Made by a program: the position numbers and the translations under genes
The notes under the pieces: model-generated
Database searches by the model: none
The model's input: only the letters and a program-made list of their open reading frames with translations
Told to the model about the DNA's origin: nothing
Shown: in pieces, positions 53,417 through 63,842 of the stretch
How the letters are laid out: every line of letters begins with the position of its first letter
Position numbering within the stretch: position 1 is the stretch's first letter
Source: Jeotgalibacillus alimentarius
GTDB taxonomy: Bacteria > Bacillota > Bacilli > Bacillales > Jeotgalibacillaceae
DNA length: 64,000 nt
Reading direction: 5' to 3'
Assembly (NCBI RefSeq): GCF_000829445.1
Contig: NZ_JXRQ01000017.1
Location: forward strand, 186,001-250,000

Positions 53417-55240
53417 ATGAGCAGTGAAGCGCAAAAGAGGATTCAAAACAGATTTAAGTATTCAACAGACCAGGTCATTGAAAAGCCATTTAACTGGACC
53501 CAGCTTTGGAGATTGTTCAGATATCTGAAACCATATTCAAAAAAACTGTTGCCGTTATCGATCATCATGGTACTGATTACAACTGCGATCAGGCTGGTCA
53601 TACCGATTTTGATTGGTATGTATGTAATTGATGAGGCGATTGCAGGGAAAGACGGTAATCTGCTCATGCAGCTTGTAGGAGTAATTGCCGGTCTATATAT
53701 TGTGAACTATGTTGCGAACGTATTCAGAATTAAATGGATGAACATCTTAGGTCAAAGTGTGATCTATGACCTGAGAAAGCATCTATTTACTCACGTTCAG
53801 TGGCTCAGTAACAGGTTTTTTGATAAACGCTCAGCTGGTTCGATCCTGGTGAGAATCATGAATGATATTAATTCACTTCAGGAACTGTTTACAAACGGTG
53901 TCATTAATCTTCTAATGGATATTCTGATGCTGATGGGTATATTTGTTGTCTTATTTACGATCAGTCCGGAACTTGCACTTGCGGTTATGATTGTGCTGCC
54001 GGCTATGTTCCTGATCTCAACAAAACTCCGTAAAAAGATTAGAAGATCATGGCAGACAGTCCGTCTGAAGCAGTCAAAACTGAACTCCCATTTAAATGAA
54101 AGTCTTCAGGGGATGAGAATTACACAGTCCTTTACACAGGAAAAAGAGAATGCTCAATATTTTGAAGGCGTGAATAATGAAACATTTGAAAGCTGGCGGG
54201 ATGCAACGAAAAAGAATGCGACATTCAGACCGCTGGTAGAAATGACAAACGCAGTTGGTTCAGCTATTTTAATCTGGTATGGTGCTACACTTATTCAGGG
54301 AGGCAGCCTTGAAATCGGGGAGTTTGTAACCTTTGCATTCCTGATCGGGATGTTCTGGGAGCCGATCTCAAGACTTGGTATGGTGTATAACCAGCTTCTT
54401 ATGGGGATGGCGTCTTCAGAAAGAATTTTTGAATTTCTTGATGAGCAGCCGAATGTGGCTGAAAAGAAAGATGCGATCGAACTTAAGCAGATTAAAGGCG
54501 ATGTGAAGTTTGACGGGGTTGATTTTGCTTACTCCGGTGACAGGAAAGCATTAGACGGCATCAATCTTGATATAAAAGCCGGTGAAACGATTGCGCTGGT
54601 TGGTCATACAGGATCAGGTAAAACCACAATCGCTAATATGATCACCCGTTTTTACGATCCGACTGCAGGATCAATTAAAATGGATGGTCATGATCTGCGT
54701 GATGTATCACTCAGAAGTCTCAGATCACAGATTTCAATTGTTCTTCAGGATACATTCATTTTCTCAGGAACAATTAAAGATAACATCCGTTTTGGTTTCC
54801 CGCATGCTTCTGATCAACAGCTGATAGAAGCAGCAAAAGCAGTGGGAGCTCACGGCTTTATAGAAAAGCTTCCAAAAGGATATGACACTGAAGTGGAAGA
54901 AAGAGGTAATATACTTTCAGTTGGAGAGCGTCAATTGATTTCTTTTGCCAGAGCTTTACTTGCCGATCCGAGAATCATCATTCTTGATGAAGCTACTGCG
55001 TCAATTGATACGGAGACGGAAGTGGTTATTCAAAAAGCCCTCAATACATTACTTGAAGGCAGAACGGCAGTCATTATTGCGCACCGTCTTTCAACGATCC
55101 GCGATGCAGACAGAATCTATGTATTAGATCATGGACATCTGATGGAAAGCGGTAATCATGATGAGTTAATGAAACATAAAGGAATTTATCAAGGACTTGT
55201 GCATTCACAATTTACCGTGCAGCAAAATCATGCTGGATAA
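53417..55240 (+). CDS. yknV: ABC exporter half-transporter (YknV-like, catalytic-site subunit)
   Basis: The 607-residue partner begins four bases after the first subunit. It has six membrane helices and an ATPase domain with Walker A GHTGSGKTT, a canonical Walker B ILDEATA with the catalytic Glu, but a modified signature LSVGERQ in place of LSGGQ. The modified signature would face the degenerate Walker B of the first subunit, so one ATP site is degenerate and the other canonical. These transporters export lipids, peptides or drugs. Resemblance to YknV is by length and position. Confidence 0.85.
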   Translation: MSSEAQKRIQNRFKYSTDQVIEKPFNWTQLWRLFRYLKPYSKKLLPLSIIMVLITTAIRLVIPILIGMYVIDEAIAGKDGNLLMQLVGVIAGLYIVNYVANVFRIKWMNILGQSVIYDLRKHLFTHVQWLSNRFFDKRSAGSILVRIMNDINSLQELFTNGVINLLMDILMLMGIFVVLFTISPELALAVMIVLPAMFLISTKLRKKIRRSWQTVRLKQSKLNSHLNESLQGMRITQSFTQEKENAQYFEGVNNETFESWRDATKKNATFRPLVEMTNAVGSAILIWYGATLIQGGSLEIGEFVTFAFLIGMFWEPISRLGMVYNQLLMGMASSERIFEFLDEQPNVAEKKDAIELKQIKGDVKFDGVDFAYSGDRKALDGINLDIKAGETIALVGHTGSGKTTIANMITRFYDPTAGSIKMDGHDLRDVSLRSLRSQISIVLQDTFIFSGTIKDNIRFGFPHASDQQLIEAAKAVGAHGFIEKLPKGYDTEVEERGNILSVGERQLISFARALLADPRIIILDEATASIDTETEVVIQKALNTLLEGRTAVIIAHRLSTIRDADRIYVLDHGHLMESGNHDELMKHKGIYQGLVHSQFTVQQNHAG

Positions 55241-55249
55241 GCATTTTAG

Positions 55250-55277
55250 CCGGAACATATATGTTCCGGTCTTTTTT
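55250..55277 (+). terminator. Terminator after the ABC pair
   Basis: A fully palindromic stem, CCGGAACATATATGTTCCGG, is followed by TCTTTTTT. Confidence 0.88.
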
Positions 55278-55359
55278 CTATGCATCTGACAGTTAAAAAT
55301 AGACTGAGCATCCTCATTTGAAAAAACAGAATACAAGGGATATACTGAGAATACATACT

Positions 55360-55377
55360 TTGTGAAGGATGTCACAA
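55360..55377 (+). promoter_or_regulatory. Rex operator upstream of cydAB
   Basis: TTGTGA-N6-TCACAA matches the Rex consensus half-sites and spacing exactly. Rex senses NADH/NAD+ and represses cytochrome bd genes when NADH is low. It lies 109 bp before the cydA start. Confidence 0.85.
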
Positions 55378-55485
55378 ATTGTTCATGTTCAACATATCAT
55401 ATACGTCTTTATTATTGTAAAATGTTTGGTGAACAGTGGTATAGTAAATTTACTAGTATGAAGCTTTTTTAGGAGGGGAATCATA

Positions 55486-56823
55486 TTGGAACTGGATGGC
55501 GTAATGCTCAGTCGGCTGTTAACAGCTTCGACTCTCATATTCCACGTTATATTCGCAACAATCGGTGTTGGTATTCCGGTCATGATTGCGATTGCTGAGT
55601 TCATTGGTCTTAAAAAAAATGACCCTCATTACTTACTGCTTGCAAGAAGATGGGCAAGAGGGTTTACAATTACAGTTGCAGTCGGGGTAGTGACAGGTAC
55701 GGCAATTGGTCTGCAATTATCACTTCTGTGGCCAAGCTTTATGCAGGTGGCAGGACAGGTCATTGCACTGCCATTATTCATGGAAACATTTGCTTTCTTC
55801 TTTGAAGCAATCTTTTTAGGGATCTACCTGTATACATGGGACAGATTCAAAAACCGCTGGCTGCACTGGCTGTTAAATATTCCGATCGTGATCGGTGCAT
55901 CTTTATCAGCATTTTTCATCACTACGGTAAACGCCTTTATGAATACGCCACAGGGCTTTGATATTATTGACGGGGAAACAGTCAATATCAGCCCGCTGGC
56001 TGCTATGTTCAACCCTGCAACGCCTACAAAGGTGTTTCACGTCATCACATCAAGTTATATGACGTCAGCGCTGATTTTAGCTGCTATCACGGCTTTTATT
56101 ATTCTTGCGAAAAAAGGAACAGATTATCACAAGAAGGCGCTTAGACTTACAATGACAGCTGCACTGATTTTTTCAGCGGGTACTGCACTTGCAGGGGACC
56201 TGTCAGCAAAATTCCTTGCAAAAGAGCAGCCTGAAAAGCTTGCAGCTGCTGAGTGGCACTTTGAAACTGAATCAAATGCTGATCTGATCCTTTTCGGAAC
56301 AATTGATGAGAATAATGAAATCAGCAATGAAATCAGAATTCCCGGCATGCTGAGCTTTCTGGCAGGTAATTCATTTGATACGGAAGTAATTGGACTGAAT
56401 GAGTTTCCTGAAGAAGAACGCCCTCCGTTATGGGTTCATTATATGTTTGATATGATGGTCGGGATCGGGATGTACTCTTTATTCATTGCAGGACTGTTTG
56501 TGATGTTCATGTTCATCAAACGGTTCAATGAATTGAATAAGCTGCTCCTGATGGGGATTGTAGCGAGTGGACCGCTGGCAATGCTTGCGATTGAATTCGG
56601 CTGGATCTATGCTGAAGTCGGACGCCAGCCGTGGATTTTAAGAGGCATTATGACGGTAGATGAAGCAGCTACAACCTCCGGATCAGTCGGGATTGCATTC
56701 GGTCTCTTCCTGGCACTCTATGCAGTTCTTGGATTCTTCTGCGTGAAAGTGCTGCTGAGAATGTTCAAGAACAGACCGCCTGAAGCAGAGCTTGAAAAGC
56801 GCTTCCCTGGAGGCAGCCTGTAA
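55486..56823 (+). CDS. cydA: Cytochrome bd-type ubiquinol/menaquinol oxidase subunit I (YthA-like)
   Basis: This 445-residue subunit has about nine membrane segments. A heme-ligand histidine is near His20 (TLIFHVIFATIG), GRGFTITVAV-like GFTITVAVGVVTGT and ETFAFFFEAIFLG segments follow, and the GRQPW motif is present. The shorter length and the short quinol loop resemble the cyanide-insensitive/YthA-type rather than B. subtilis CydA (468). The complex reduces O2 to water with quinol. The TTG start is preceded by AGGAGGGG. A Rex operator controls it. cydCD are not downstream. Confidence 0.9.
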   Translation: MELDGVMLSRLLTASTLIFHVIFATIGVGIPVMIAIAEFIGLKKNDPHYLLLARRWARGFTITVAVGVVTGTAIGLQLSLLWPSFMQVAGQVIALPLFMETFAFFFEAIFLGIYLYTWDRFKNRWLHWLLNIPIVIGASLSAFFITTVNAFMNTPQGFDIIDGETVNISPLAAMFNPATPTKVFHVITSSYMTSALILAAITAFIILAKKGTDYHKKALRLTMTAALIFSAGTALAGDLSAKFLAKEQPEKLAAAEWHFETESNADLILFGTIDENNEISNEIRIPGMLSFLAGNSFDTEVIGLNEFPEEERPPLWVHYMFDMMVGIGMYSLFIAGLFVMFMFIKRFNELNKLLLMGIVASGPLAMLAIEFGWIYAEVGRQPWILRGIMTVDEAATTSGSVGIAFGLFLALYAVLGFFCVKVLLRMFKNRPPEAELEKRFPGGSL

Positions 56824-56924
56824 GACTGATATTGAAGACAATGAGCAGGCAGATGGTGAAAGTCTTTTCCCTGATGCCTGCTTTAAAACGAATATAATAA
56901 TGCCAAGGGGGAGGAATGACTGCT

Positions 56925-57938
56925 ATGAGCTTAGAGATTATCGGGATTACAGTTTTGTGGCTGTTTTTATACGGTTACTTAATCGTTGCATCCATTGACT
57001 TTGGAGCAGGATTTTTTGCTTATTATGCAAGAGTGTCTAAAAAAGAACATATTATGAGTAAACTGATCAGCAGATATCTGTCACCGGTCTGGGAAGTAAC
57101 GAACGTGTTTTTCGTATTCTTCTTTGTTGGTCTGGTCGGATTTTTTCCTGATACAGCTTACTATTATGGAACTGCCCTTTTATTACCGGGTTCAGTTGCC
57201 ATTATACTCATTGCAATCAGGGGTTCATTTTATGCATTCGGTAATTATGGATCCAAGGACAGTACATTATACTTATTCTTATATGGTGCGACAGGGCTTT
57301 TAATTCCCGCTTCACTATCTACGGCATTAACGATCTCAGAAGGTGGATATTTAAGAGAAGATGAAAATGGCGTTACGTTTTTAGCGGGTGAATTGTTCAC
57401 AAGTCCATATTCATGGAGTGTTGTATTTCTTGCAATTGTCTCTGTATTATATATCAGTGCGAGCTTTTTAACTTATTATGCAGATCGTGCAGAAGATTAT
57501 GATTCAAGGGCGATTATGAGAAAGTTTGCCCTTTTTTGGGGCGCACCCACCATTATCGCAAGTTTAATGGTTTTTGCCGGACTGCGTTCGCACAATGGTG
57601 AACACTTTGAGAGGGCGCTTGATCTATGGTGGATGTTTGGTTTATCACTTGTATTCTTCCTGATCGCAGGCTACCTGATTTTCAAGAAAAAGAATTATGG
57701 AACGGCATTTCTCATGGTCATGCTCCAATTTTTCTTTGCATTTTTCGGATATGGCGCTTCTCACTTACCGTATATCCTTTATCCGTTTATCACAGTGGAA
57801 GGCAGTGTTGTGAATGAAACGATGGGTATCGCACTGGTTACTGTGTTTATATTAGGGCTGTGCCTGCTGATTCCATCTCTATACCTGCTAATGAGACTAT
57901 TCCTCTTTGATGCAGATTATGTAAAAGGGAAAAAATAA
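56925..57938 (+). CDS. cydB: Cytochrome bd-type oxidase subunit II (YthB-like)
   Basis: The 337-residue protein has eight or nine membrane segments and the subunit II start LEIIGITVLWLFLYGYLIVASIDFGAG. It stabilises the heme centres of subunit I. ATG 56925 is chosen because GGGGGAGG lies ten bases upstream; ATG 56916 abuts that site. It is co-transcribed with cydA across about 100 bp containing a weak hairpin. Confidence 0.88.
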   Translation: MSLEIIGITVLWLFLYGYLIVASIDFGAGFFAYYARVSKKEHIMSKLISRYLSPVWEVTNVFFVFFFVGLVGFFPDTAYYYGTALLLPGSVAIILIAIRGSFYAFGNYGSKDSTLYLFLYGATGLLIPASLSTALTISEGGYLREDENGVTFLAGELFTSPYSWSVVFLAIVSVLYISASFLTYYADRAEDYDSRAIMRKFALFWGAPTIIASLMVFAGLRSHNGEHFERALDLWWMFGLSLVFFLIAGYLIFKKKNYGTAFLMVMLQFFFAFFGYGASHLPYILYPFITVEGSVVNETMGIALVTVFILGLCLLIPSLYLLMRLFLFDADYVKGKK

Positions 57939-58001
57939 GCTCTTTTTCTGAATTTCCCTGTGCTAAAATGAAAGTAAGGACACGACAGTGGGGGAAACAA
58001 C

Positions 58002-58661
58002 GTGAAAAAAGAATTTGTAGTTATTGGACTCGGCCGCTTTGGCGGCAGTATCGTCCGTGAATTAGTTGAACAGGGTATGGAAGTAATGGCCATTGATAAA
58101 TTTGAGGATAAGGTGGATGAATTCTCCCAGATTGCGACACACGCAGTAATGGCAGATTCAACAGATGAAGCAGCATTAAGAAGCCTTGGAATCAGAAACT
58201 TTGATCATGTCATTGTAGCAATAGGAGATGACATTCAGGCAAGTATCCTGACGACGCTGATGCTGAAAGAAATCGGCGTTAAGAAAATCACTGTAAAAGC
58301 ACAAAACGACTATCATGAAAAAGTATTGGAACGGATCGGGGCAGATAAAGTTGTTCACCCTGAGAGAGATATGGGAAAAAGAATTGCTCATAACATCGTT
58401 TCAAACAATGTGCTGGATTATCTCGAACTTTCAGATGAGCATTCTATCGTGGAGATTGCAGCAAACAGTCTTCTGATCGGAAACTCAATCATAGAACTAG
58501 ATATTCGTGCAAAGTACGGTATTAATATTGTAGCCATTAAAAGAGGCGATGATATTATTGTGTCGCCGCAGGCCAATGATGTGATACAAAAAGGAGACAT
58601 CCTGATTGTAATCGGGGCAGATAATGACATTAACCGTTTTGAAAAACGCGTTATGCAGTAA
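58002..58661 (+). CDS. ktrC: Ktr potassium uptake regulatory subunit KtrC (RCK/TrkA-N)
   Basis: The 219-residue cytoplasmic protein has an RCK-N Rossmann domain (IGLGRFGGS at 8-16, acidic Asp at the second strand end) and an RCK-C domain from about 140. It nearly matches B. subtilis KtrC, including NDYHEKVL, HPERDMGKRIAHNIVSNNVLDYLELS. It binds ATP/NAD and c-di-AMP and gates KtrD. The GTG start has GGGGGAAA ahead. It converges on rnjA as in B. subtilis. Confidence 0.94.
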   Translation: MKKEFVVIGLGRFGGSIVRELVEQGMEVMAIDKFEDKVDEFSQIATHAVMADSTDEAALRSLGIRNFDHVIVAIGDDIQASILTTLMLKEIGVKKITVKAQNDYHEKVLERIGADKVVHPERDMGKRIAHNIVSNNVLDYLELSDEHSIVEIAANSLLIGNSIIELDIRAKYGINIVAIKRGDDIIVSPQANDVIQKGDILIVIGADNDINRFEKRVMQ

Positions 58662-58691
58662 AAAAAGCTGAGACATTGTCTCAGCTTTTTT
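58662..58691. terminator. Bidirectional terminator between ktrC and rnjA
   Basis: AGCTGAGACA/TGTCTCAGCT stem with A-run left and T-run right, between convergent genes. It shares the GCTGAGAC core with other terminators. Confidence 0.9.
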
Positions 58692-60358
58692 CATACCTCC
58701 ATAATAATCGGCAGGATCATTGGGCGGCGTTTCGTTTTTTCATATAGGAATGGCTCAAGTGTATCAGTAATTTCATTTTTGATCTCTGACCACTGGCTTG
58801 TCTTATTTGCAAGCACTTTATTCAGGTGCTTATAAAGAAGATGCTGTGCCTGGTTAATCAGTTCTCCGGATTCTCTCATATAAACAAATCCGCGGGAGAT
58901 CAGATCAGGACCTGAAGCAATCTTATGATCATTCAGATTCAGGCTGACAACTACAACAACAAGTCCTTCTTCTGAAAGGACGCGACGGTCTCTAAGGACG
59001 ATATTGCCGATGTCTCCAATACCGCTGCCATCAATATATACATTGCCGGACGGAATTTTCCCCGCAATCGCAGCTTCGTGACTGCCAAGTGCCAAAACAT
59101 CACCGTTTTCCATGAGGAAGCAATTTTCTTCAGGAACTCCACAATCCACAGCGAGGCTTGCATGCATTTTCTGCATTCTGTATTCCCCGTGGATCGGCAT
59201 GAAAAATTTCGGTTTTATCAGTCGAAGCATCAGCTTCTGTTCTTCCTGGGAACCGTGTCCTGAAGTATGGATATTATTTAATGATCCATGGATCACGTTA
59301 GCTCCTGCACGGTATAACAGGTTGATTGTACGGTTAACGCTGATTGTATTACCCGGAATTGGTGAAGATGAGAATACTACAGTGTCACCAGGAATAATCT
59401 GAATCTGACGGTGAGTACCGTTCGCGATCCTTGAAAGGGCCGCCATAGGTTCACCCTGACTTCCTGTACATAAAATGACTACTTTGTCAGCAGGCATTCT
59501 GTTCAGCGTATGTGCATCAATAAACGTATCTTTAGGAGCATTGATATACCCTAATTCATGACCAATATTAATAGCATTGTCCATGCTTCTTCCGAATACT
59601 GCGACTTTACGTCCGTATTTAACAGCTGATTCAACGACCTGCTGCAGACGGTAAATATTAGAGGCGAAGGTTGCAAAAATGATACGTCCATTTACAGTCT
59701 GGAAAATATCATCGATGCTTTCACCGACTTTACGTTCAGATAAAGTAAAGTTTGGTACTTCACTGTTTGTACTGTCAGAAAGAAGTGCAAGAACACCTTC
59801 TTTACCGATCTCAGCCATCTTTGTCAGATTAGCCGGATCCCCAACAGGTGTAAAGTCAAACTTAAAATCGCCGGTATGAACAATATTGCCTGGCGGGGTT
59901 TTCACAACAACACCGAATGAATCAGGAATACTGTGGGTAGTGCGGAAAAAGCTGACCGCTGTTTTACGGAATTTGATTACATCATCTTCATCTATTGTAT
60001 GAAGACGTGTTGATCGTAAAAGACCGTGTTCTTCAAGCTTGTTTTTCAATAGACCAAGCGCAAGTTTTCCGCCGTATACCGGTACATTTACCTGGCGAAG
60101 CAGATAAGGAATTCCGCCAATATGGTCTTCGTGACCGTGAGTAATAAATAAACCTTTAATTTTATCCAGGTTTTTCTCAAGATATGTGTAATCCGGAATT
60201 ACATAATCAATTCCAAGAAGTTCATCTTCAGGGAATTTAATGCCGGCATCGATCAGGATAATTTCATCCTGAAACTGAACGCCATAAGTGTTTTTTCCGA
60301 TTTCTCCAAGACCGCCGAGGGCAAACACAGCAGTCTGGTCATTTTTAACAAATTTCAT
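58691..60358 (-). CDS. rnjA: Ribonuclease J1
   Basis: This 555-residue metallo-beta-lactamase/beta-CASP RNase has the zinc motif His74-Gly-His76-Glu-Asp78-His79 ([10 protein letters not shown]). It has 5'-to-3' exonuclease and endonuclease activity and drives mRNA decay and 16S maturation in Bacillota. It begins three bases after rpoY and is co-transcribed with it. The leader of the operon carries a terminator (see 60595-60621). Confidence 0.96.
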   Translation of the reverse strand: MKFVKNDQTAVFALGGLGEIGKNTYGVQFQDEIILIDAGIKFPEDELLGIDYVIPDYTYLEKNLDKIKGLFITHGHEDHIGGIPYLLRQVNVPVYGGKLALGLLKNKLEEHGLLRSTRLHTIDEDDVIKFRKTAVSFFRTTHSIPDSFGVVVKTPPGNIVHTGDFKFDFTPVGDPANLTKMAEIGKEGVLALLSDSTNSEVPNFTLSERKVGESIDDIFQTVNGRIIFATFASNIYRLQQVVESAVKYGRKVAVFGRSMDNAINIGHELGYINAPKDTFIDAHTLNRMPADKVVILCTGSQGEPMAALSRIANGTHRQIQIIPGDTVVFSSSPIPGNTISVNRTINLLYRAGANVIHGSLNNIHTSGHGSQEEQKLMLRLIKPKFFMPIHGEYRMQKMHASLAVDCGVPEENCFLMENGDVLALGSHEAAIAGKIPSGNVYIDGSGIGDIGNIVLRDRRVLSEEGLVVVVVSLNLNDHKIASGPDLISRGFVYMRESGELINQAQHLLYKHLNKVLANKTSQWSEIKNEITDTLEPFLYEKTKRRPMILPIIMEV

Positions 60359-60361
60359 CTA

Positions 60362-60571
60362 TTAAAACTGTTCCAGCTGATAGTTTTGGTGATTTTGCTC
60401 GTATTCTAAATATTTGCCCTCTAGCTTTTGTACAAATTCAATGTTAAAACCATGTCCGCTGAGCTTCTTACGTACTTCCTCTTCAGTTTCAGCTTCGATA
60501 TACATCGCTTTCGTTTTTTCACGTACTGGTACCTCTGATGCTACTTCCTGATAATAAACTTTAAAAATCAT
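60362..60571 (-). CDS. rpoY: RNA polymerase epsilon subunit RpoY
   Basis: This 69-residue protein is the family YkzG/Rpo[21 protein letters not shown], then [15 protein letters not shown]. It is an accessory subunit of Firmicute RNA polymerase. GGAGGAGAG precedes the ATG. It is the first gene of the rpoY-rnjA operon. The preceding 25 bases after the leader terminator leave no space for a separate promoter. Confidence 0.93.
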   Translation of the reverse strand: MIFKVYYQEVASEVPVREKTKAMYIEAETEEEVRKKLSGHGFNIEFVQKLEGKYLEYEQNHQNYQLEQF

Positions 60572-60594
60572 GTAAATCTCTCCTCCATATCATT

Positions 60595-60621
60595 ACTAAA
60601 AAAGCGCAGTCATAGCGCTTT
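60595..60621 (-). terminator. Terminator in the rpoY-rnjA leader (candidate attenuator)
   Basis: On the minus strand AAAGCGC and GCGCTTT form a stem with a TATGACT loop followed by TTTTTTAG, ending 24 bases upstream of the rpoY start. A CCCCTGAATCGGGG hairpin lies about 20 bases before it. Transcripts reaching rpoY must pass this structure. Confidence 0.7.
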
Positions 60622-60699
60622 AATTATCGTGTTTGGTCCCCGATTCAGGGGTTTATAAATAATTATGATCATTTATAAGCAAATTTATAATACCCTGTT

Positions 60700-60734
60700 A
60701 AATAAAGAACAGCCCTCCTGATTGTGAAGGGCTT
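60700..60734 (-). terminator. Terminator of the 23-residue peptide gene
   Basis: On the minus strand AGCCCT/AGGGCT stem with an 11-base loop, followed by GTTCTTTATTT. The T-tract is interrupted, so efficiency may be moderate. Confidence 0.65.
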
Positions 60735-60742
60735 ACAGGGGC

Positions 60743-60814
60743 TCAGGCAATCATCTTTTTACGCAACATGTCTCTCCACTGTCGTGCAAGCTTTTTCTTA
60801 AGCTTCTTCAACAT
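60743..60814 (-). CDS. Short basic peptide, 23 residues
   Basis: The minus-strand ORF begins ATG at 60814 and ends TGA, encoding a 23-residue peptide starting MLKKLKKKLARQW and ending RKKMIA. Ten of 23 residues are Lys or Arg and only one is acidic; hydrophobic residues are spaced as in an amphipathic helix. AAGGAG lies nine bases upstream, a SigA-like promoter precedes that, and a terminator follows, so it is a self-contained transcription unit. I recognise no family. It occupies the position of ykrA in B. subtilis, between rpoY and def. A membrane- or RNA-binding role is only a guess. Confidence 0.68.
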   Translation of the reverse strand: MLKKLKKKLARQWRDMLRKKMIA

Positions 60815-60835
60815 GGCGGATCACTCCTTATCATT

Positions 60836-60864
60836 ATCATAACGCGGAATGAGTGATCTGTAAA
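60836..60864 (-). promoter_or_regulatory. SigA-type promoter of the 23-residue peptide gene
   Basis: On the minus strand TTTACA and TATGAT are separated by 17 bp. The start site would fall next to the ribosome-binding site, giving an unusually short leader. Confidence 0.55.
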
Positions 60865-60905
60865 GATAAGGTTCTTGACATATAAGATGAAAAACGTTAT
60901 TAGTT

Positions 60906-61460
60906 TTATCTTTCTAATGGAACAGCTCCATCCGGTTCTTTGAAAGGATCATTTGAATCAATATGGTCATAAAACATAATTCCGTTCAGGTGATCAATTT
61001 CATGTTGTGCTGCTACAGCAGCAAGTCCTTTAAGACGGAATTTAAGTTCTGCGCCATCGGCACCGATTCCCCGGATTGTTACCCGTGCATAACGTGGTAC
61101 ATAACCTGGAATATTTTCATCTACAGACAGGCACCCTTCCCCGGAAGTAAGGTATGTTTTATCAACTGAATGACTGATAATTTTAGGATTGGCCATACTA
61201 AAGCTGTATGATTTGCCGTTATCGTCCTGTATATGAAGCGCAAATATCTGTTTAGACACATTAATCTGCGGAGCTGCCAGGCCGATTCCCGGGCGCAACT
61301 TGTACTCATCGGCCATCTCCGGGTCCTGGCTGTTTTTAATATATTCAAGAAGTGAAGCCATCACAGCCTTATCTTCATCACTTAGAGGGAGGCTGACTTT
61401 TTCAGCTTTTTCTCTGAGTACAGGATGGCCATCACGAACAATATCTTTCATCGTAATCAT
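60906..61460 (-). CDS. def: Peptide deformylase
   Basis: The 184-residue metalloenzyme has all three motifs: GIGLAAPQ, EGCLSV (Cys110) and HEIDH (His153, His157). It removes the formyl group from nascent proteins. The size and insert after motif 1 (NVSKQIFALHIQDDNGKS) match type 2 enzymes of Gram-positives (B. subtilis DefB/YkrB). GGAGGAAAG precedes the ATG. It is a single-gene unit divergent from ykyA. Confidence 0.95.
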   Translation of the reverse strand: MITMKDIVRDGHPVLREKAEKVSLPLSDEDKAVMASLLEYIKNSQDPEMADEYKLRPGIGLAAPQINVSKQIFALHIQDDNGKSYSFSMANPKIISHSVDKTYLTSGEGCLSVDENIPGYVPRYARVTIRGIGADGAELKFRLKGLAAVAAQHEIDHLNGIMFYDHIDSNDPFKEPDGAVPLER

Positions 61461-61678
61461 TTTACTTTCCTCCCGAACAAATTCATTATAAGCATTATCA
61501 TATCAGATATAATGGTTGAAAAAAATTACTAAGTCTGAAAAATGCCATGATACGATCACATTAGACAACTTTCATTCAATATATAACATTAACCGGAGAT
61601 AAATGGGTAAAAAAGATTGAAGTTTGCCGTAATCACAGATATGATATTAAGTGTTATTATTCAAGGGGGTTACATTAA

Positions 61679-62329
61679 GTGAAAACATACATAGCAGGCG
61701 CTTTTTGTTTTTCAGCTATTCTGCTTTCCGGGTGTGTATTCGGTACACCTGCAGAAGAAGAAATCAGCGAAAAACTGGAAGCTGCTGTAGCAGCAGAAGA
61801 AGGATATGTGAGTGCGCAGAATGATCTGCGTGATCTGGAAACAGAAGAACAGCAATTATATGATGAGATTATGGCTCTCAGTATGGAAGAGTTTGAACAG
61901 ATCAACACATTAGCTGATGATGCATTAAGCAATCTCGATACACGTGAAGAAAAGCTTAGTGAAGAAAGAGAAGCAATCAGCAGTTCTGAAGAAGAGTTCG
62001 GCGAAGTGGAAAGTCTGGTAGCAGACATAGATTCAGAAGAACTTCAACAGCACGTAGAAACGATGATTGATACGATGAATAACAGATACTCAGCACACGA
62101 TGAATTATCAACGGCTTATGAGGATGGACTTCAGTTGAATCGTGAACTTTATGAAATGCTTAAAAATGAAGAGCTTAAACTTGAAGAGCTTGAACAGCAG
62201 GTTACAAAAATAAACGATCAGAATGCTGTGATTATAGAAGCGAATACTGAGTTTAACGATTTAACAAATGAATATAATGATCTTAAGGCCGAATTTTATA
62301 ATATGGCAGAACTGAACACTGAAGAGTAG
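61679..62329 (+). CDS. ykyA: YkyA-family lipoprotein
   Basis: The 216-residue precursor has a signal peptide with lipobox LLSGC (Cys19), then long acidic coiled-coil-like helices rich in Glu and Leu. The length and position between def and pdhA match B. subtilis YkyA, described as a putative cell-wall-binding lipoprotein. GTG is the start, with AAGGGGG upstream. Its stop codon lies within a terminator. Confidence 0.85.
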   Translation: MKTYIAGAFCFSAILLSGCVFGTPAEEEISEKLEAAVAAEEGYVSAQNDLRDLETEEQQLYDEIMALSMEEFEQINTLADDALSNLDTREEKLSEEREAISSSEEEFGEVESLVADIDSEELQQHVETMIDTMNNRYSAHDELSTAYEDGLQLNRELYEMLKNEELKLEELEQQVTKINDQNAVIIEANTEFNDLTNEYNDLKAEFYNMAELNTEE

Positions 62330-62352
62330 ACAATTGTCTGCTCTTTTTTAAT
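62325..62352 (+). terminator. Terminator after ykyA
   Basis: GAGTAGAC/GTCTGCTC stem with an AATT loop and T6; it overlaps the ykyA stop codon. Confidence 0.82.
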
Positions 62353-63839
<1,487 letters not shown>

Positions 63840-63842
63840 GCC

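Noticed and set aside
60825-60845. Fur box over the 23-residue peptide promoter
   Set aside because: GATAATGATAA matches only one side of the 7-1-7 motif and is explained by the -10 and ribosome-binding site; kept only as a weak hint.
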